From positions 1 through 17,134 of the forward strand of contig JAMOSA010000058.1 of the NCBI GenBank assembly GCA_027063325.1: 17,134 nucleotides of DNA. The letters run 5' to 3'. The position numbers and the translations under genes are program-made. Positions 6,089 to 14,372 of this stretch are shown one piece after another. The DNA comes from Campylobacteraceae bacterium. GTDB taxonomy: Bacteria > Campylobacterota > Campylobacteria > Campylobacterales > Sulfurovaceae. The notes under the pieces were generated by a model that saw only the letters and a list, made by a program, of their open reading frames with translations, searched no databases and had not been told where the DNA came from. Every line of letters starts with the position of its first letter. Position 1 is the first letter of the stretch.

Positions 6089-6165
6089 AACTATTTCCTT
6101 TCAATTAACAGTAGTATTATTTAGTATATCATAGTAATGGCACGATTATCTTAATAGCAATTGGA

Positions 6166-6171
6166 TATAAT
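6166..6171 (+). promoter_or_regulatory. Candidate -10 element for thrS-infC
   Basis: TATAAT lies 39 bases upstream of the thrS GTG start in the 122-base region divergent with the DUF3300 gene. No clear -35 is seen. For the opposite gene, TATACT/TATGAT read on the minus strand at 6123-6133 are possible -10 sites. AT-richness lowers the weight of both. Confidence 0.4.
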
Positions 6172-6210
6172 TAAACAAATTTTTTATATTTGGTATAAAA
6201 AGGCGAAATA

Positions 6211-8019
6211 GTGAGTGAAAATATTATTGGTTATAAGATTAATGGTGAGATAGTAGATACTCAAAGCAATAAAGATGGCAGTGGTGAAGCTATAGAGTTT
6301 GATAACTCCAAAGAGGCTTTGGATATTATCAGACACTCTACAGCCCATCTTATGGCTCAAGCAATAAAAGAGTTGTATCCAGATGCAAAATTCTTTGTAG
6401 GTCCGGTAGTAGAAGAGGGATTTTATTATGACTTTAGAACATCTCAAAAGATAGGTGAAGAGGATCTAAAAAAGATTGAAAAAAAGATGAAAGAGCTTGT
6501 TAAGAAGAAATATGAAATCAGCAAGTATGAAATCAGCAAAGATGAAGCGATTGAAAAATTTGCTGATGATGATTTAAAACAAGCCGTTCTTAAAAATATT
6601 CCATCTGATAGTGTAAGTATATACAAACAGGGTGATTTTGAAGATTTGTGTCGTGGTCCTCATGTACCAAATACCAGATTACTTCACAACTTCAAATTAA
6701 CCAGAGTTGCCGGAGCATATTTGGGTGGTGATGAGAATGCTGAGATGCTAACTCGTATTTATGGTATAGCATTTGCAGATAAAGAGGCTCTAAAGGCTCA
6801 TATAAAGATGCTTGAAGAGGCAAAAAAGAGAGACCATAGAAAAGTCGGTAGTGAGATGGAACTCTTTATGTTCAATGATGAAGCTGGAGCCGGATTACCA
6901 TTTTGGATGCCAAAGGGAGCCAGGCTTAGAAGTAAACTGGAAAATATGCTATTTAAAGCTCATCGAAAAAGGGGTTATGAACCTGTAAGAGGTCCTGAAA
7001 TTTTAAAAGCTGATATGTGGAGAACCAGTGGTCATTATGCCTGTTATGGCGAAAATATGTATCTGACTGAAATTGATGGGCAAGAGTATGGCATAAAACC
7101 TATGAACTGTATAGGTCATATCTTGATATATAAACAATCAGTCAAAAGCTATAGAGATTTACCTCTAAAGTATTTTGAGTATGGAGTAGTACACAGACAT
7201 GAAAAGAGTGGAGTACTACATGGTTTGCTTAGAGTTAGAGAGTTTACCCAAGATGATGCTCACATATTCTGTACTCCGCAGCAGATCAAATCAGTAGTGC
7301 TAGAGGTAGTTGAGTTTGTAGATGCAGTTATGAAAAAGTTTGGTTTTGAATACTCCATGGAGATCTCTACCAAACCAGATAAAGCCATAGGTGATGATGA
7401 AGTATGGGAGATAGCTACCCAAGCACTCAAAGATGCACTGGATGAGAATAATCTAAGCTATGGTATCGATGAGGGTGGCGGAGCATTTTATGGACCAAAA
7501 ATTGATATTAAAATCACAGATGCTATTGGTAGAAAGTGGCAGTGTGGTACCATTCAGGTAGATTTTAATTTGCCTGAGAGATTTGATGTAGAGTATGTAG
7601 CTGAAGATAATCAAAGAAAACGACCTGTAATGATACATAGAGCAATCTTGGGGAGCTTTGAGAGATTTATTGCAATTCTTACAGAGCATTATGCAGGAGA
7701 GTTTCCACTCTTTGTAGCTCCAACACAAGTCATATTTGTACCAATATCTGAATCTCATCAAGCATACTGCAAAGAGTTGTCAAATGAATTGATGGATTTG
7801 GATATTGATTGTGAGATATATGATAAAAATGATTCACTCAACAAAAGAATTAGATTAGCAGAGAAGCAAAGAGTACCATATGTAGTGATAGTAGGCGATG
7901 CAGAAGTAGCAAATTGTAGCGTTGCTATAAGAGATCGCAGAAAGAAAGAGCAGTATAATTTAACTAAAGATGAATTTATGCTACAATTAAAACAACAACT
8001 TCAAGAAGGTAAGATTTGA
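6211..8019 (+). CDS. thrS: Threonyl-tRNA synthetase
   Basis: ThrRS charges tRNA(Thr) and edits mis-attached serine. The 602 residues show the editing domain (HSTAH at 42-46, CRGPH at 147-151), the class II catalytic core with the zinc ligands C300 (PMNCIGH), H351 (FTQDDAHIFC) and H476 (MIHRAILGSFERF), and the motif 2 region VVHRHEKSGVLHGLLRVREF. The anticodon-binding domain starts at about 505 (TQVIFVPISESHQAYC). The TGS domain that opens most ThrRS proteins is reduced to about 38 poorly conserved residues; the editing domain follows almost at once. E. coli ThrRS is 642 residues, and C. jejuni ThrRS is also short. The start is GTG, preceded by AAAAAGGCGA; no upstream ATG is better placed. Its stop overlaps infC by 4 bases. 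Confidence 0.97.
   Translation: MSENIIGYKINGEIVDTQSNKDGSGEAIEFDNSKEALDIIRHSTAHLMAQAIKELYPDAKFFVGPVVEEGFYYDFRTSQKIGEEDLKKIEKKMKELVKKKYEISKYEISKDEAIEKFADDDLKQAVLKNIPSDSVSIYKQGDFEDLCRGPHVPNTRLLHNFKLTRVAGAYLGGDENAEMLTRIYGIAFADKEALKAHIKMLEEAKKRDHRKVGSEMELFMFNDEAGAGLPFWMPKGARLRSKLENMLFKAHRKRGYEPVRGPEILKADMWRTSGHYACYGENMYLTEIDGQEYGIKPMNCIGHILIYKQSVKSYRDLPLKYFEYGVVHRHEKSGVLHGLLRVREFTQDDAHIFCTPQQIKSVVLEVVEFVDAVMKKFGFEYSMEISTKPDKAIGDDEVWEIATQALKDALDENNLSYGIDEGGGAFYGPKIDIKITDAIGRKWQCGTIQVDFNLPERFDVEYVAEDNQRKRPVMIHRAILGSFERFIAILTEHYAGEFPLFVAPTQVIFVPISESHQAYCKELSNELMDLDIDCEIYDKNDSLNKRIRLAEKQRVPYVVIVGDAEVANCSVAIRDRRKKEQYNLTKDEFMLQLKQQLQEGKI
6511..6540 (+). repeat. 15-bp tandem repeat inside thrS
   Basis: TATGAAATCAGCAAG is followed directly by the same 15 bases with one change at the last position, encoding YEISK twice in the editing domain. 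By eye the protein length here matches E. coli ThrRS, so the second copy replaces rather than adds sequence. It is of little functional consequence. Confidence 0.7.
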
Positions 8020-8576
8020 GCAGACAACAGCGTAACACAAAGGGAACTAAAAAGGGTGATGGCGTCATTATGAATGATGCTATTAGGGCAAGAGAGCTTA
8101 GAGTTATTGGCGATAACAAAGAGCAGTATGGCATTATCTCAAAAGAGGATGCTTTGACCTTGGCAGAGGAGCAGGGGCTTGATTTGGTTTTAGTCTCTCC
8201 CGATGCAAAACCTCCCGTAGCCAAAATTATGGATTATGGCAAACATAAATATCAAATAGAAAAAAAGAAAAAAGAGGCTAAGAAAAATCAAAAGAAAATA
8301 GAGGTAAAAGAGGTCAAATTCTCTTGTAAAATTGCCGATAATGATATAGCCTACAAAGTAAAACATGCTAGAGAGTTTTTAGAAAAAGGAAAACATGTAA
8401 AGCTTAGAGTTTTCCTAAGAGGTAGAGAGATGGCTACTCCAGAACAAGGTGTTGAAGTACTAAATAGAGTATGGCCAATGATAGAAGATGTAGCAAATCT
8501 AGAAAGTGCCCCACACCAAGAGGGTAGATTTATCAATATGTATGTAACGCCTAAAAAAGATAAAGAGAAAAAATAG
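8016..8576 (+). CDS. infC: Translation initiation factor IF-3
   Basis: IF-3 binds the 30S subunit, prevents premature 50S joining and proofreads start codon choice. The 186-residue product has the N domain (about 19-84: MNDAIRARELRVIG, LVLVSPDAKPPVAKIMDYGK), a lysine-rich linker (about 82-96) and the C domain (about 97-180: KFSCKIADNDIAYKVKHAREFLEKGKHVKLRVFL, broken by family residues RGREMATPEQG). The best start is TTG at 8016, overlapping the thrS stop, with AGAAGG six bases upstream. An internal ATG at 8070 (MNDAIR), preceded directly by an in-frame ATT, is the alternative but has no good ribosome site. rpmI and rplT, which often follow infC, are absent; a terminator comes next. Confidence 0.95.
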   Translation: MSRQQRNTKGTKKGDGVIMNDAIRARELRVIGDNKEQYGIISKEDALTLAEEQGLDLVLVSPDAKPPVAKIMDYGKHKYQIEKKKKEAKKNQKKIEVKEVKFSCKIADNDIAYKVKHAREFLEKGKHVKLRVFLRGREMATPEQGVEVLNRVWPMIEDVANLESAPHQEGRFINMYVTPKKDKEKK

Positions 8577-8586
8577 TGTTTTGGGT

Positions 8587-8610
8587 AAAGGGAGCTTTTG
8601 GCTCCTTTTT
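8587..8610 (+). terminator. Intrinsic terminator of thrS-infC, shared with lpxB
   Basis: The core arms GGAGC (8591-8595) and GCTCC (8601-8605), extended by AAG/TTT pairing (8588-8590 with 8606-8608), are followed by five T residues. The stem begins 11 bases after the infC stop. Read on the minus strand, the A tract becomes a short T tract, so it can also end the convergent lpxB transcript, whose stop is at 8617. Confidence 0.8.
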
Positions 8611-8616
8611 GTAAAT

Positions 8617-9672
8617 TTAACCATTTATAATCTCAGCTACCCTTTTTGCACTACCACTTTTAAGATACTCTCTTAGTTTTTTTGCATCTTCATAAAATTT
8701 AAATCTATCTGTTTGTCTAAATGATTGTACCAATCTATATGGATTTACATCCTCTTGAAGTAACTCTATATGCATAGCCCTGTTGCAAAAATCTTTAAAA
8801 AATAGATTGGCTAATCCCACATACTCTAAATCTATCAATCTTTTGGCTATGAAGTAATCAAACTTTTTGGCTATATATACAAGTAGCATAGGAGTACCTT
8901 TGAGTGAAGCTTCAAGTGTTGCTGTACCACTGCATACAAAAGCAAAATCACTTCTATCTAACGCGTCATATGTATCTTTAACTATTTCAAAATTGTCCAA
9001 ATCACCATACAAATTTTTAATTGTAGTCTCATTAAAATATGGAGGTATTACTATAAGGGAGTTGAAATCTCCTATCTCTTTGTGTAAAAGTCGGCGTGTT
9101 TGATGAAATATAGGCATCAAAGAGGCTATCTCAGAGCGTCTTGAACCAGGTAGCCACAATATATTTTTAATATCTTTAGATGGTTTCTCTTTTGGTGAGG
9201 GGATAAGATCAAGCAGGGGGTGTCCTACATACTCTATCTTATCTTTTTGGGTATAAAAATTCTCTTCAAATGGTAAAATTGAAGCAAGTTTATCACAATA
9301 CTTCTCTATAGATTTGATTCTATACCTTCTCCATGCCCAAGCTTGTGGTAAAATATAGTATATAATCTCTTTGTTTGGATAATTCTTTTTGAGTTTTTTA
9401 GCAAGTGGCAAATTAAATCCAGAGCCATCAATCAATAAAACTTTATCACAATCTTTTGCTAAATTTACCATCTTGTTTGATAGAGATAGAAAAAAAGGTA
9501 TTTTTGTAATAATATCACCTATACCCATAATCGCCAAAGATTGCAAATCTACCAAAGGTTTACCTAAAGATTTGTCAAATATACCACATATCTCTACATT
9601 CTCTAATCTATTTAAAACCTCTTTTAGATGTATATTTGCCGAATACTCTATAGCACTTACTAAAATTTTCAT
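8617..9672 (-). CDS. lpxB: Lipid-A-disaccharide synthase
   Basis: LpxB (glycosyltransferase family 19) joins UDP-2,3-diacylglucosamine and lipid X to make the lipid A disaccharide at the inner membrane. The 351 residues are slightly shorter than the usual 380. Family blocks visible: LIDGSGFNLPLAKKLK (80-95), YYILPQAWAWRRYRIKSI (105-122, the PQxWAW-R signature), YVGHPLLD (148-155), LPGSR (174-178), and CSGTATLEASLKGTPM (247-262). The N-terminus reads AIEYSANIHLKEVL instead of the common GExSGDxxGA, a variant I associate with Campylobacterota LpxB. The ATG overlaps the rfbB stop by one base (TAATG), so it is last in the sulfate/rhamnose gene string. Confidence 0.93.
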   Translation of the reverse strand: MKILVSAIEYSANIHLKEVLNRLENVEICGIFDKSLGKPLVDLQSLAIMGIGDIITKIPFFLSLSNKMVNLAKDCDKVLLIDGSGFNLPLAKKLKKNYPNKEIIYYILPQAWAWRRYRIKSIEKYCDKLASILPFEENFYTQKDKIEYVGHPLLDLIPSPKEKPSKDIKNILWLPGSRRSEIASLMPIFHQTRRLLHKEIGDFNSLIVIPPYFNETTIKNLYGDLDNFEIVKDTYDALDRSDFAFVCSGTATLEASLKGTPMLLVYIAKKFDYFIAKRLIDLEYVGLANLFFKDFCNRAMHIELLQEDVNPYRLVQSFRQTDRFKFYEDAKKLREYLKSGSAKRVAEIING

Positions 9673-10682
9673 TATCTATATCTATCTATATACCATTTTA
9701 TAGTCTTTATAATACCAGTATCAAATGTCTCTTTGGCTTTCCAACCTAAATTTTGCTCTATTTTGGTAGCATCAATAGCATAGCGTCTATCATGCCCTGC
9801 TCTATCTTCTACAAAAGTTATCTGCTCTTTGTATGAGCCATCTTTTTTGGGTATCAACTCATCTAATATTTCACAAATTTGTGTAGCTATTTGGATATTT
9901 GTTCTTTCATTTTTGCCACCAATATTGTATGTCTCTCCACTTTTACCTTTGTGATATACTATATCTATACCCTTACAATGATCTAATACATAAAGCCAAT
10001 CTCTAATATTTTTACCATCACCATATATTGGTATGGGATTACTATTTAGTGCATTTCTTATGATAGTTGGTATAAGCTTCTCATCATGTTGCTTTGGCCC
10101 ATAGTTGTTAGAGCAGTTTGTAATTACTGTATTTAATCCATATGTCTCATTATAACTCCTTACCAACATATCACTACTGGCTTTTGAAGCTGAGTATGGT
10201 GAGTTTGGAGCATATGGTGTAGTCTCTCTAAAGAGTCCACTCTCACCCAAAGAGCCATAAACTTCATCTGTACTTATATGATGAAATCTACAATTCTCAT
10301 ACCCCTTTTTAGGTTTAGAAGGAGAGGTAAACCAATATCTGTATGCAGCATTTAATAGTTCAAATGTACCATTTATATTTGTCTCTATAAATACAGATGG
10401 ATTTTTGATAGAGTTATCTACATGACTCTCTGCTGCAAAGTGTATTATACCTCTTATATCATATTCTTTAAATATACTCTTTACCAACTCTCTATCTCTA
10501 ATATCACCCTCTATAAAGATATGGTTTGGATTGTCTGATACCTCCAAAAGATTATCAAGACTACCAGCATATGTAAGCAAATCCAGGTTTACAACCCTAT
10601 AATCTGGATACTTTTGTATAAACCATGGTACAAAGTTGCTTCCTATAAATCCAGCTCCACCTGTAACAAGTATTGTATTCAT
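9672..10682 (-). CDS. rfbB: dTDP-glucose 4,6-dehydratase
   Basis: RfbB (RmlB) catalyses the second step of dTDP-L-rhamnose synthesis, dTDP-glucose to dTDP-4-keto-6-deoxyglucose. It is an extended short-chain dehydrogenase: NAD-binding GGAGFIGSNF (8-17), the FAAESHVDNSI block (82-92), the catalytic triplet in ISTDEVYGSLG (T138, D139, E140) and Y163/K167 in PYSASKASSD. TNCSNNYGP and YGDGKNIRDWLYV follow in the substrate half. The 336-residue length is slightly below the common 350-360. Three bases separate it from the rfbD stop. Confidence 0.95.
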   Translation of the reverse strand: MNTILVTGGAGFIGSNFVPWFIQKYPDYRVVNLDLLTYAGSLDNLLEVSDNPNHIFIEGDIRDRELVKSIFKEYDIRGIIHFAAESHVDNSIKNPSVFIETNINGTFELLNAAYRYWFTSPSKPKKGYENCRFHHISTDEVYGSLGESGLFRETTPYAPNSPYSASKASSDMLVRSYNETYGLNTVITNCSNNYGPKQHDEKLIPTIIRNALNSNPIPIYGDGKNIRDWLYVLDHCKGIDIVYHKGKSGETYNIGGKNERTNIQIATQICEILDELIPKKDGSYKEQITFVEDRAGHDRRYAIDATKIEQNLGWKAKETFDTGIIKTIKWYIDRYR

Positions 10683-10685
10683 ACT

Positions 10686-11543
10686 CTATCCTCTTAATTT
10701 CATTAGCATACTCTTTAGGCTCTCTTTGTAGTATGGTATCTCTATATTAAAATGCTCTTTAATCTTTTGCTTGTTCAATACTGAATAGTGAGGTCTGGTA
10801 GCTGGAGTAGGATATTGATTTGTTGTTATTGGAGTAACTTTGCAAGATATTTGTTCAATCTCAAATATAGCTTTTGCAAAATCATACCAACTACAAACAC
10901 CCTCGTTTGAGTAGTGATAAATTTGTGGAGAAGTGTTACTGAGTTGTGGAACCATATCTACTACTGCTTTAGCCAAATCATAAGCATATGTAGGTGTACC
11001 AACTTGATCAAAAATTACTCCAAGCTCATCTTTGGTACTGCCAAGTCTTATCATACTTTTGACAAAATTGGCTCCATAACTGCTATATAACCAAGATGTA
11101 CGAATAATAACTGTATTTGCTACACCCAATTTTAAAATAGCCTCTTCACCCTCTAATTTACTCTTGCCATATATATTTTGTGGTGATACACTATCACTCT
11201 CTGTATATGGTCTGTAACTCTTACCATCAAATACATAATCTGTTGATATATGTATAAGTTTACAATTATACTCCATAGCCTTTTGTGCCAAAAACAGAGG
11301 TGCTTTGGCATTTAGAGTATATGCCAACTCTATTTCACTCTCTGCTTTATCTACTGCTGTATATGCGGCACAATTTATAATACAATCTATACTGTTTTGT
11401 TCAAAAAAGTTATCAAGAGCATTAACATCTGTAATATCCAAATCATCTCTATCTGTAAAGTAACATCTATTACTACTGCCATTTAGTATATATTTAAGTT
11501 CACTGCCAAGCTGACCTTTTGCTCCAGTAATTAAGATATTCAT
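10686..11543 (-). CDS. rfbD: dTDP-4-dehydrorhamnose reductase
   Basis: RfbD (RmlD) performs the final NAD(P)H-dependent reduction giving dTDP-L-rhamnose. Visible features are the Rossmann glycine motif GAKGQLG (7-13), NCAAYTAVDKAES (57-69), HISTDYVFDG (98-107), the catalytic Y125-x3-K129 in NIYGKSKLEGE, and IIRTSWLYS. The 285 residues match the family. The ATG overlaps the stop of rfbC (ATGA). The order rfbA-rfbC-rfbD-rfbB supplies the whole pathway from glucose-1-phosphate. Confidence 0.95.
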   Translation of the reverse strand: MNILITGAKGQLGSELKYILNGSSNRCYFTDRDDLDITDVNALDNFFEQNSIDCIINCAAYTAVDKAESEIELAYTLNAKAPLFLAQKAMEYNCKLIHISTDYVFDGKSYRPYTESDSVSPQNIYGKSKLEGEEAILKLGVANTVIIRTSWLYSSYGANFVKSMIRLGSTKDELGVIFDQVGTPTYAYDLAKAVVDMVPQLSNTSPQIYHYSNEGVCSWYDFAKAIFEIEQISCKVTPITTNQYPTPATRPHYSVLNKQKIKEHFNIEIPYYKESLKSMLMKLRG

Positions 11544-12121
11544 TTAAACTCCTCATACAAATCAACACCATAATCAAATACTTCTGCATCTTTTAGAGTT
11601 GGCAGTAGTTTATCTTTGGCAGATAATTTTGGCTCACTCTCTAAAAAGCTCCAATCTATACCTATGGTATCATCATCATATCTTATACCTCTATCACACT
11701 CAGGAGAGTAGTAGCTATCTACTTTGTATGCAAAAATTGCCTTTTTGGAAGTTACTACAAAAGCGTGGGCAAAACCTCTTGGTACAAATAGTTGTTTTTT
11801 ATTCTCTCCACTTAATTCTACTGATACATATTTACCAAATGTAGGACTATTTTTACGAATATCTACAGCTATATCTATAACACTACCTGTTATGACTCTA
11901 ACTAGTTTACTCTGGGCAAATGGTGGCAATTGATAGTGCAATCCTCTAAGTACTCCATAGCTTGATAGAGATTCATTATCTTGTACAAACTTTAATTTAA
12001 ATCCCAATGCTTCATCCAATATCTTTTGTTTGAATGTCTCTACAAAATAGCCTCTCTCATCTCCATGTACAACAGGCTCAATTAGCAAAGGTCCTTCTAT
12101 ATCAAATTTGGTTATCTTCAT
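11540..12121 (-). CDS. rfbC: dTDP-4-dehydrorhamnose 3,5-epimerase
   Basis: RfbC (RmlC) epimerises C3 and C5 of the 4-keto sugar; it is a cupin dimer. The 193-residue protein shows DERGYFVETF (21-30), FVQDNESLSSYGVLRGLHYQ (45-64, with the catalytic-base histidine H62), KLVRVITGSVIDIAVDIRK (72-90), FVPRGFAHAF (112-121) and YKVDSYYSPECDRGI (132-146). These follow the canonical family order. It overlaps rfbA (upstream) and rfbD (downstream) by 4 bases each. Confidence 0.95.
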   Translation of the reverse strand: MKITKFDIEGPLLIEPVVHGDERGYFVETFKQKILDEALGFKLKFVQDNESLSSYGVLRGLHYQLPPFAQSKLVRVITGSVIDIAVDIRKNSPTFGKYVSVELSGENKKQLFVPRGFAHAFVVTSKKAIFAYKVDSYYSPECDRGIRYDDDTIGIDWSFLESEPKLSAKDKLLPTLKDAEVFDYGVDLYEEFK

Positions 12122-13008
12122 CTTTTTGTCCTTGGTTCTTTGGCTCGTCTTAAGAGATACTCTCCATATTGATTTTTACTATACTTTTGTGCAAGCTGCA
12201 TAAGCTTACTGGCAGATATATAACCCATCTCATATGCTATCTCCTCTATACAAGCTACCTTCAAGCCTTGACGATTCTCAATAGTTTGTATAAACATAGA
12301 AGCATCTAATAAACTCTCATGAGTTCCAGTATCAAGCCATGCAAATCCTCTACCAAGTAATTCTACCTGTAACTTATTTTGCTCAAGGTATTTTTGATTT
12401 ACATCAGTAATCTCATACTCTCCTCTATCTGATTTTTTTACACTCTTGGCTATATCAATTACACTATTTGGATAAAAGTATAACCCTACTACTGCATAAT
12501 TACTTTTTGGTTTTTGGGGCTTCTCTTCTATACTTAGTACACTCCCACTACCATCAAATTCAACTACACCATACCTTTGCGGATCTTTTACATAATATCC
12601 AAATACAGTAGCTTTATTATCCTCTTCTACCCTTTTGACAATACTTTGAAGCATACTTGGCATTCCATGACCATAAAATATATTATCACCCAAAACCAAA
12701 GCTACACTGTCACTCCCTATAAACTCTTTGCCCAATATAAAAGCTTGAGCTAAGCCTTCTGGTTTTGGTTGGGTAATATACTCAAAATGCATTCCAATAT
12801 CTTTGCCACTGCCCAAAAGCTCTACAAACCTATCTCTATCTTGTGGAGTTGTAATTATCAATATATCTTTTATACCTGCTAACATCAAAACAGAAAGAGG
12901 ATAGTAAATCATAGGTTTGTCATATATTGGCATTAACTGTTTACTAACTACTCTTGTAAGAGGATAGAGCCTACTACCACTTCCACCTGCTAATATAATC
13001 CCTTTCAT
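12118..13008 (-). CDS. rfbA: Glucose-1-phosphate thymidylyltransferase
   Basis: RfbA (RmlA) makes dTDP-glucose from dTTP and glucose-1-phosphate and is the usual feedback-controlled step of the rhamnose pathway. From the start it reads MKGIILAGGSGSRLYPLT, the nucleotidyltransferase signature, then SKQLMPIYDKPMIYYPLS, LVLGDNIFYG and FAWLDTGTHESLL. I prefer ATG at 13008 over the in-frame GTG at 13014 because AGGGGG, overlapping the cysQ stop, sits six bases before the ATG and family members start at MKGI. That gives 296 residues, close to the norm of about 290. The longer form would add only two residues. Confidence 0.95.
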   Translation of the reverse strand: MKGIILAGGSGSRLYPLTRVVSKQLMPIYDKPMIYYPLSVLMLAGIKDILIITTPQDRDRFVELLGSGKDIGMHFEYITQPKPEGLAQAFILGKEFIGSDSVALVLGDNIFYGHGMPSMLQSIVKRVEEDNKATVFGYYVKDPQRYGVVEFDGSGSVLSIEEKPQKPKSNYAVVGLYFYPNSVIDIAKSVKKSDRGEYEITDVNQKYLEQNKLQVELLGRGFAWLDTGTHESLLDASMFIQTIENRQGLKVACIEEIAYEMGYISASKLMQLAQKYSKNQYGEYLLRRAKEPRTKR

Positions 13009-13018
13009 AACCACCCCC

Positions 13019-13780
13019 CTACTCTACTATAAACCAAGGATTTAAGAGATTCTCTTTGTTATACTCAAGGGGGCTTCTATCACTGTATCTTACTACCATT
13101 TTATTGGCACCAAGTACTACAGCATGTGCTGCTGCTGTATCCCACTCCATAGTTGGAGCAAGTCTTGGATATATATCTGCAACACCCTCTGCTACCATAC
13201 ACAACTTCAAAGAGCTACCCTTTGAGACTCTTACTATCTCTTTGGTACTCTTTTTCAACTCTTCAATAAAATCCATTGTCTCTTTGTTTAGATGAGATTT
13301 TGAAGCAACTACTCTAAGTAACTCTTGTTTATTATGATTATACTCCAAAGGGAGTTTAACTCCATTTTTGTATGCTCCATACCCCTCTTTGGCACTATAT
13401 ATTGTGCCAATTACAGGTGCATATACAACACCCAATTTTGGTACACCATCTTCAATATATGCAATATTTACTGTAAATTCACCATTTCTTTTTATAAACT
13501 CTTTTGTACCATCAAGTGGATCTATACACCAATACCCTCTCCACTTTTTACGAATATCATAATCTGTTATGGCACTCTCTTCTGAGAGTATTGGAATAGT
13601 CGGATACAACTCCTCTAATCTTTTAGATATATGTATATTTGCTCTTTTATCTGCTATTGTAAGTGGTGAAGAGTCATCTTTATACTCTACATCAAACTCT
13701 TGAGTATATATCTGCATTATTATATCACCTGCCTCTTTGGCAACTATTTCAATCTCTTTTAAATCTATACTATCTAGCAT
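13019..13780 (-). CDS. cysQ: 3'(2'),5'-bisphosphate nucleotidase CysQ
   Basis: CysQ hydrolyses 3'-phosphoadenosine 5'-phosphate (PAP), the by-product of PAPS-using sulfotransferases and PAPS reductase, to AMP; it can also limit PAPS levels. It belongs to the inositol monophosphatase superfamily: metal-binding ILSEES (64-69), DPLDGTKEFIKRNGEF (87-102), and a C-terminal EWDTAAAHAV block. SPLTIADKRAN (38-48) is the CysQ form of the N-terminal loop. Its 253 residues match E. coli CysQ (246). The ATG lies 11 bases inside the end of cysC, so the gene is translationally linked to the APS kinase. Confidence 0.93.
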   Translation of the reverse strand: MLDSIDLKEIEIVAKEAGDIIMQIYTQEFDVEYKDDSSPLTIADKRANIHISKRLEELYPTIPILSEESAITDYDIRKKWRGYWCIDPLDGTKEFIKRNGEFTVNIAYIEDGVPKLGVVYAPVIGTIYSAKEGYGAYKNGVKLPLEYNHNKQELLRVVASKSHLNKETMDFIEELKKSTKEIVRVSKGSSLKLCMVAEGVADIYPRLAPTMEWDTAAAHAVVLGANKMVVRYSDRSPLEYNKENLLNPWFIVE

Positions 13781-14372
13781 TCAAATAACCTTTTGTCTCT
13801 AAATAATTAATTACTATATCTATTGCCTCTTTTATATCTGTAGTGCTTCCATCTATTGTAATTTCCGGATTTAGTGGTACTTCATATGGTGAAGAGATTC
13901 CTGTAAAGTTTGCTATTTTTCCCTCAATAGCCTTTTTATACAACCCTTTTGGATCCCTTGCTTTGCAAACCTCTAATGGAGTATCTACAAATATCTCTAT
14001 AAATTCATCCTCATTAACACTCTTCCTTATACTCTCTCTATCTGCTTTGTAGGGTGATATAAATGCACTCAATACTATCAAACCAGCATCTACAAATAGT
14101 TTGGATACTTCACCAATACGCCTAATATTCTCTACCCTATCACTCTCACCAAATCCCAAATCTCTATTGAGTCCCAACCTTATATTATCACCATCTAAAA
14201 GATAGGTATGATAACCTTTCTTAAACAACTCCTCCTCTACTCCATTTGCAATAGTAGATTTGCCACTGCCACTTAGTCCTGTAAACCATAAAATCACAGG
14301 CTTTTGACCCTTTATTGAAGCTCTTTTATATTTGTCTATATTGTGTGGATGCCACTTTAGATTACTACTCAT
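13770..14372 (-). CDS. cysC: Adenylylsulfate (APS) kinase, canonical
   Basis: CysC phosphorylates adenosine 5'-phosphosulfate (APS) to PAPS with ATP. The 200-residue protein carries the P-loop GLSGSGKST (32-40), the APS-site motifs LLDGDNIRLGLNRDLGF (58-74) and DRVENIRRIGEV (78-89), FISPYKADRESIR (104-116) and the lid KGLYKKAIEGKIANFTGI (142-159). All key family residues are in place. It overlaps the upstream fused kinase by 4 bases (ATGA) and the downstream cysQ by 11. In Campylobacter jejuni a CysC homologue acts as a cytidine-diphosphoramidate kinase for capsule, but beside cysDN and cysQ an APS kinase role is the sounder reading. Confidence 0.93.
   Translation of the reverse strand: MSSNLKWHPHNIDKYKRASIKGQKPVILWFTGLSGSGKSTIANGVEEELFKKGYHTYLLDGDNIRLGLNRDLGFGESDRVENIRRIGEVSKLFVDAGLIVLSAFISPYKADRESIRKSVNEDEFIEIFVDTPLEVCKARDPKGLYKKAIEGKIANFTGISSPYEVPLNPEITIDGSTTDIKEAIDIVINYLETKGYLNAR

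Noticed and set aside
6511..6540. 15-bp tandem duplication in thrS as a possible insertion or phase-variable tract.
   Set aside because: The unit is a multiple of three, occurs only twice and the protein length here matches E. coli ThrRS, so it is neither a frame switch nor an extra insertion.
13770..14372. Reading cysC as the capsule phosphoramidate kinase known from Campylobacter jejuni (Cj1415-type).
   Set aside because: No other phosphoramidate genes are present, all APS-site motifs are canonical and the neighbours are cysDN and cysQ. I kept it only as an alternative.
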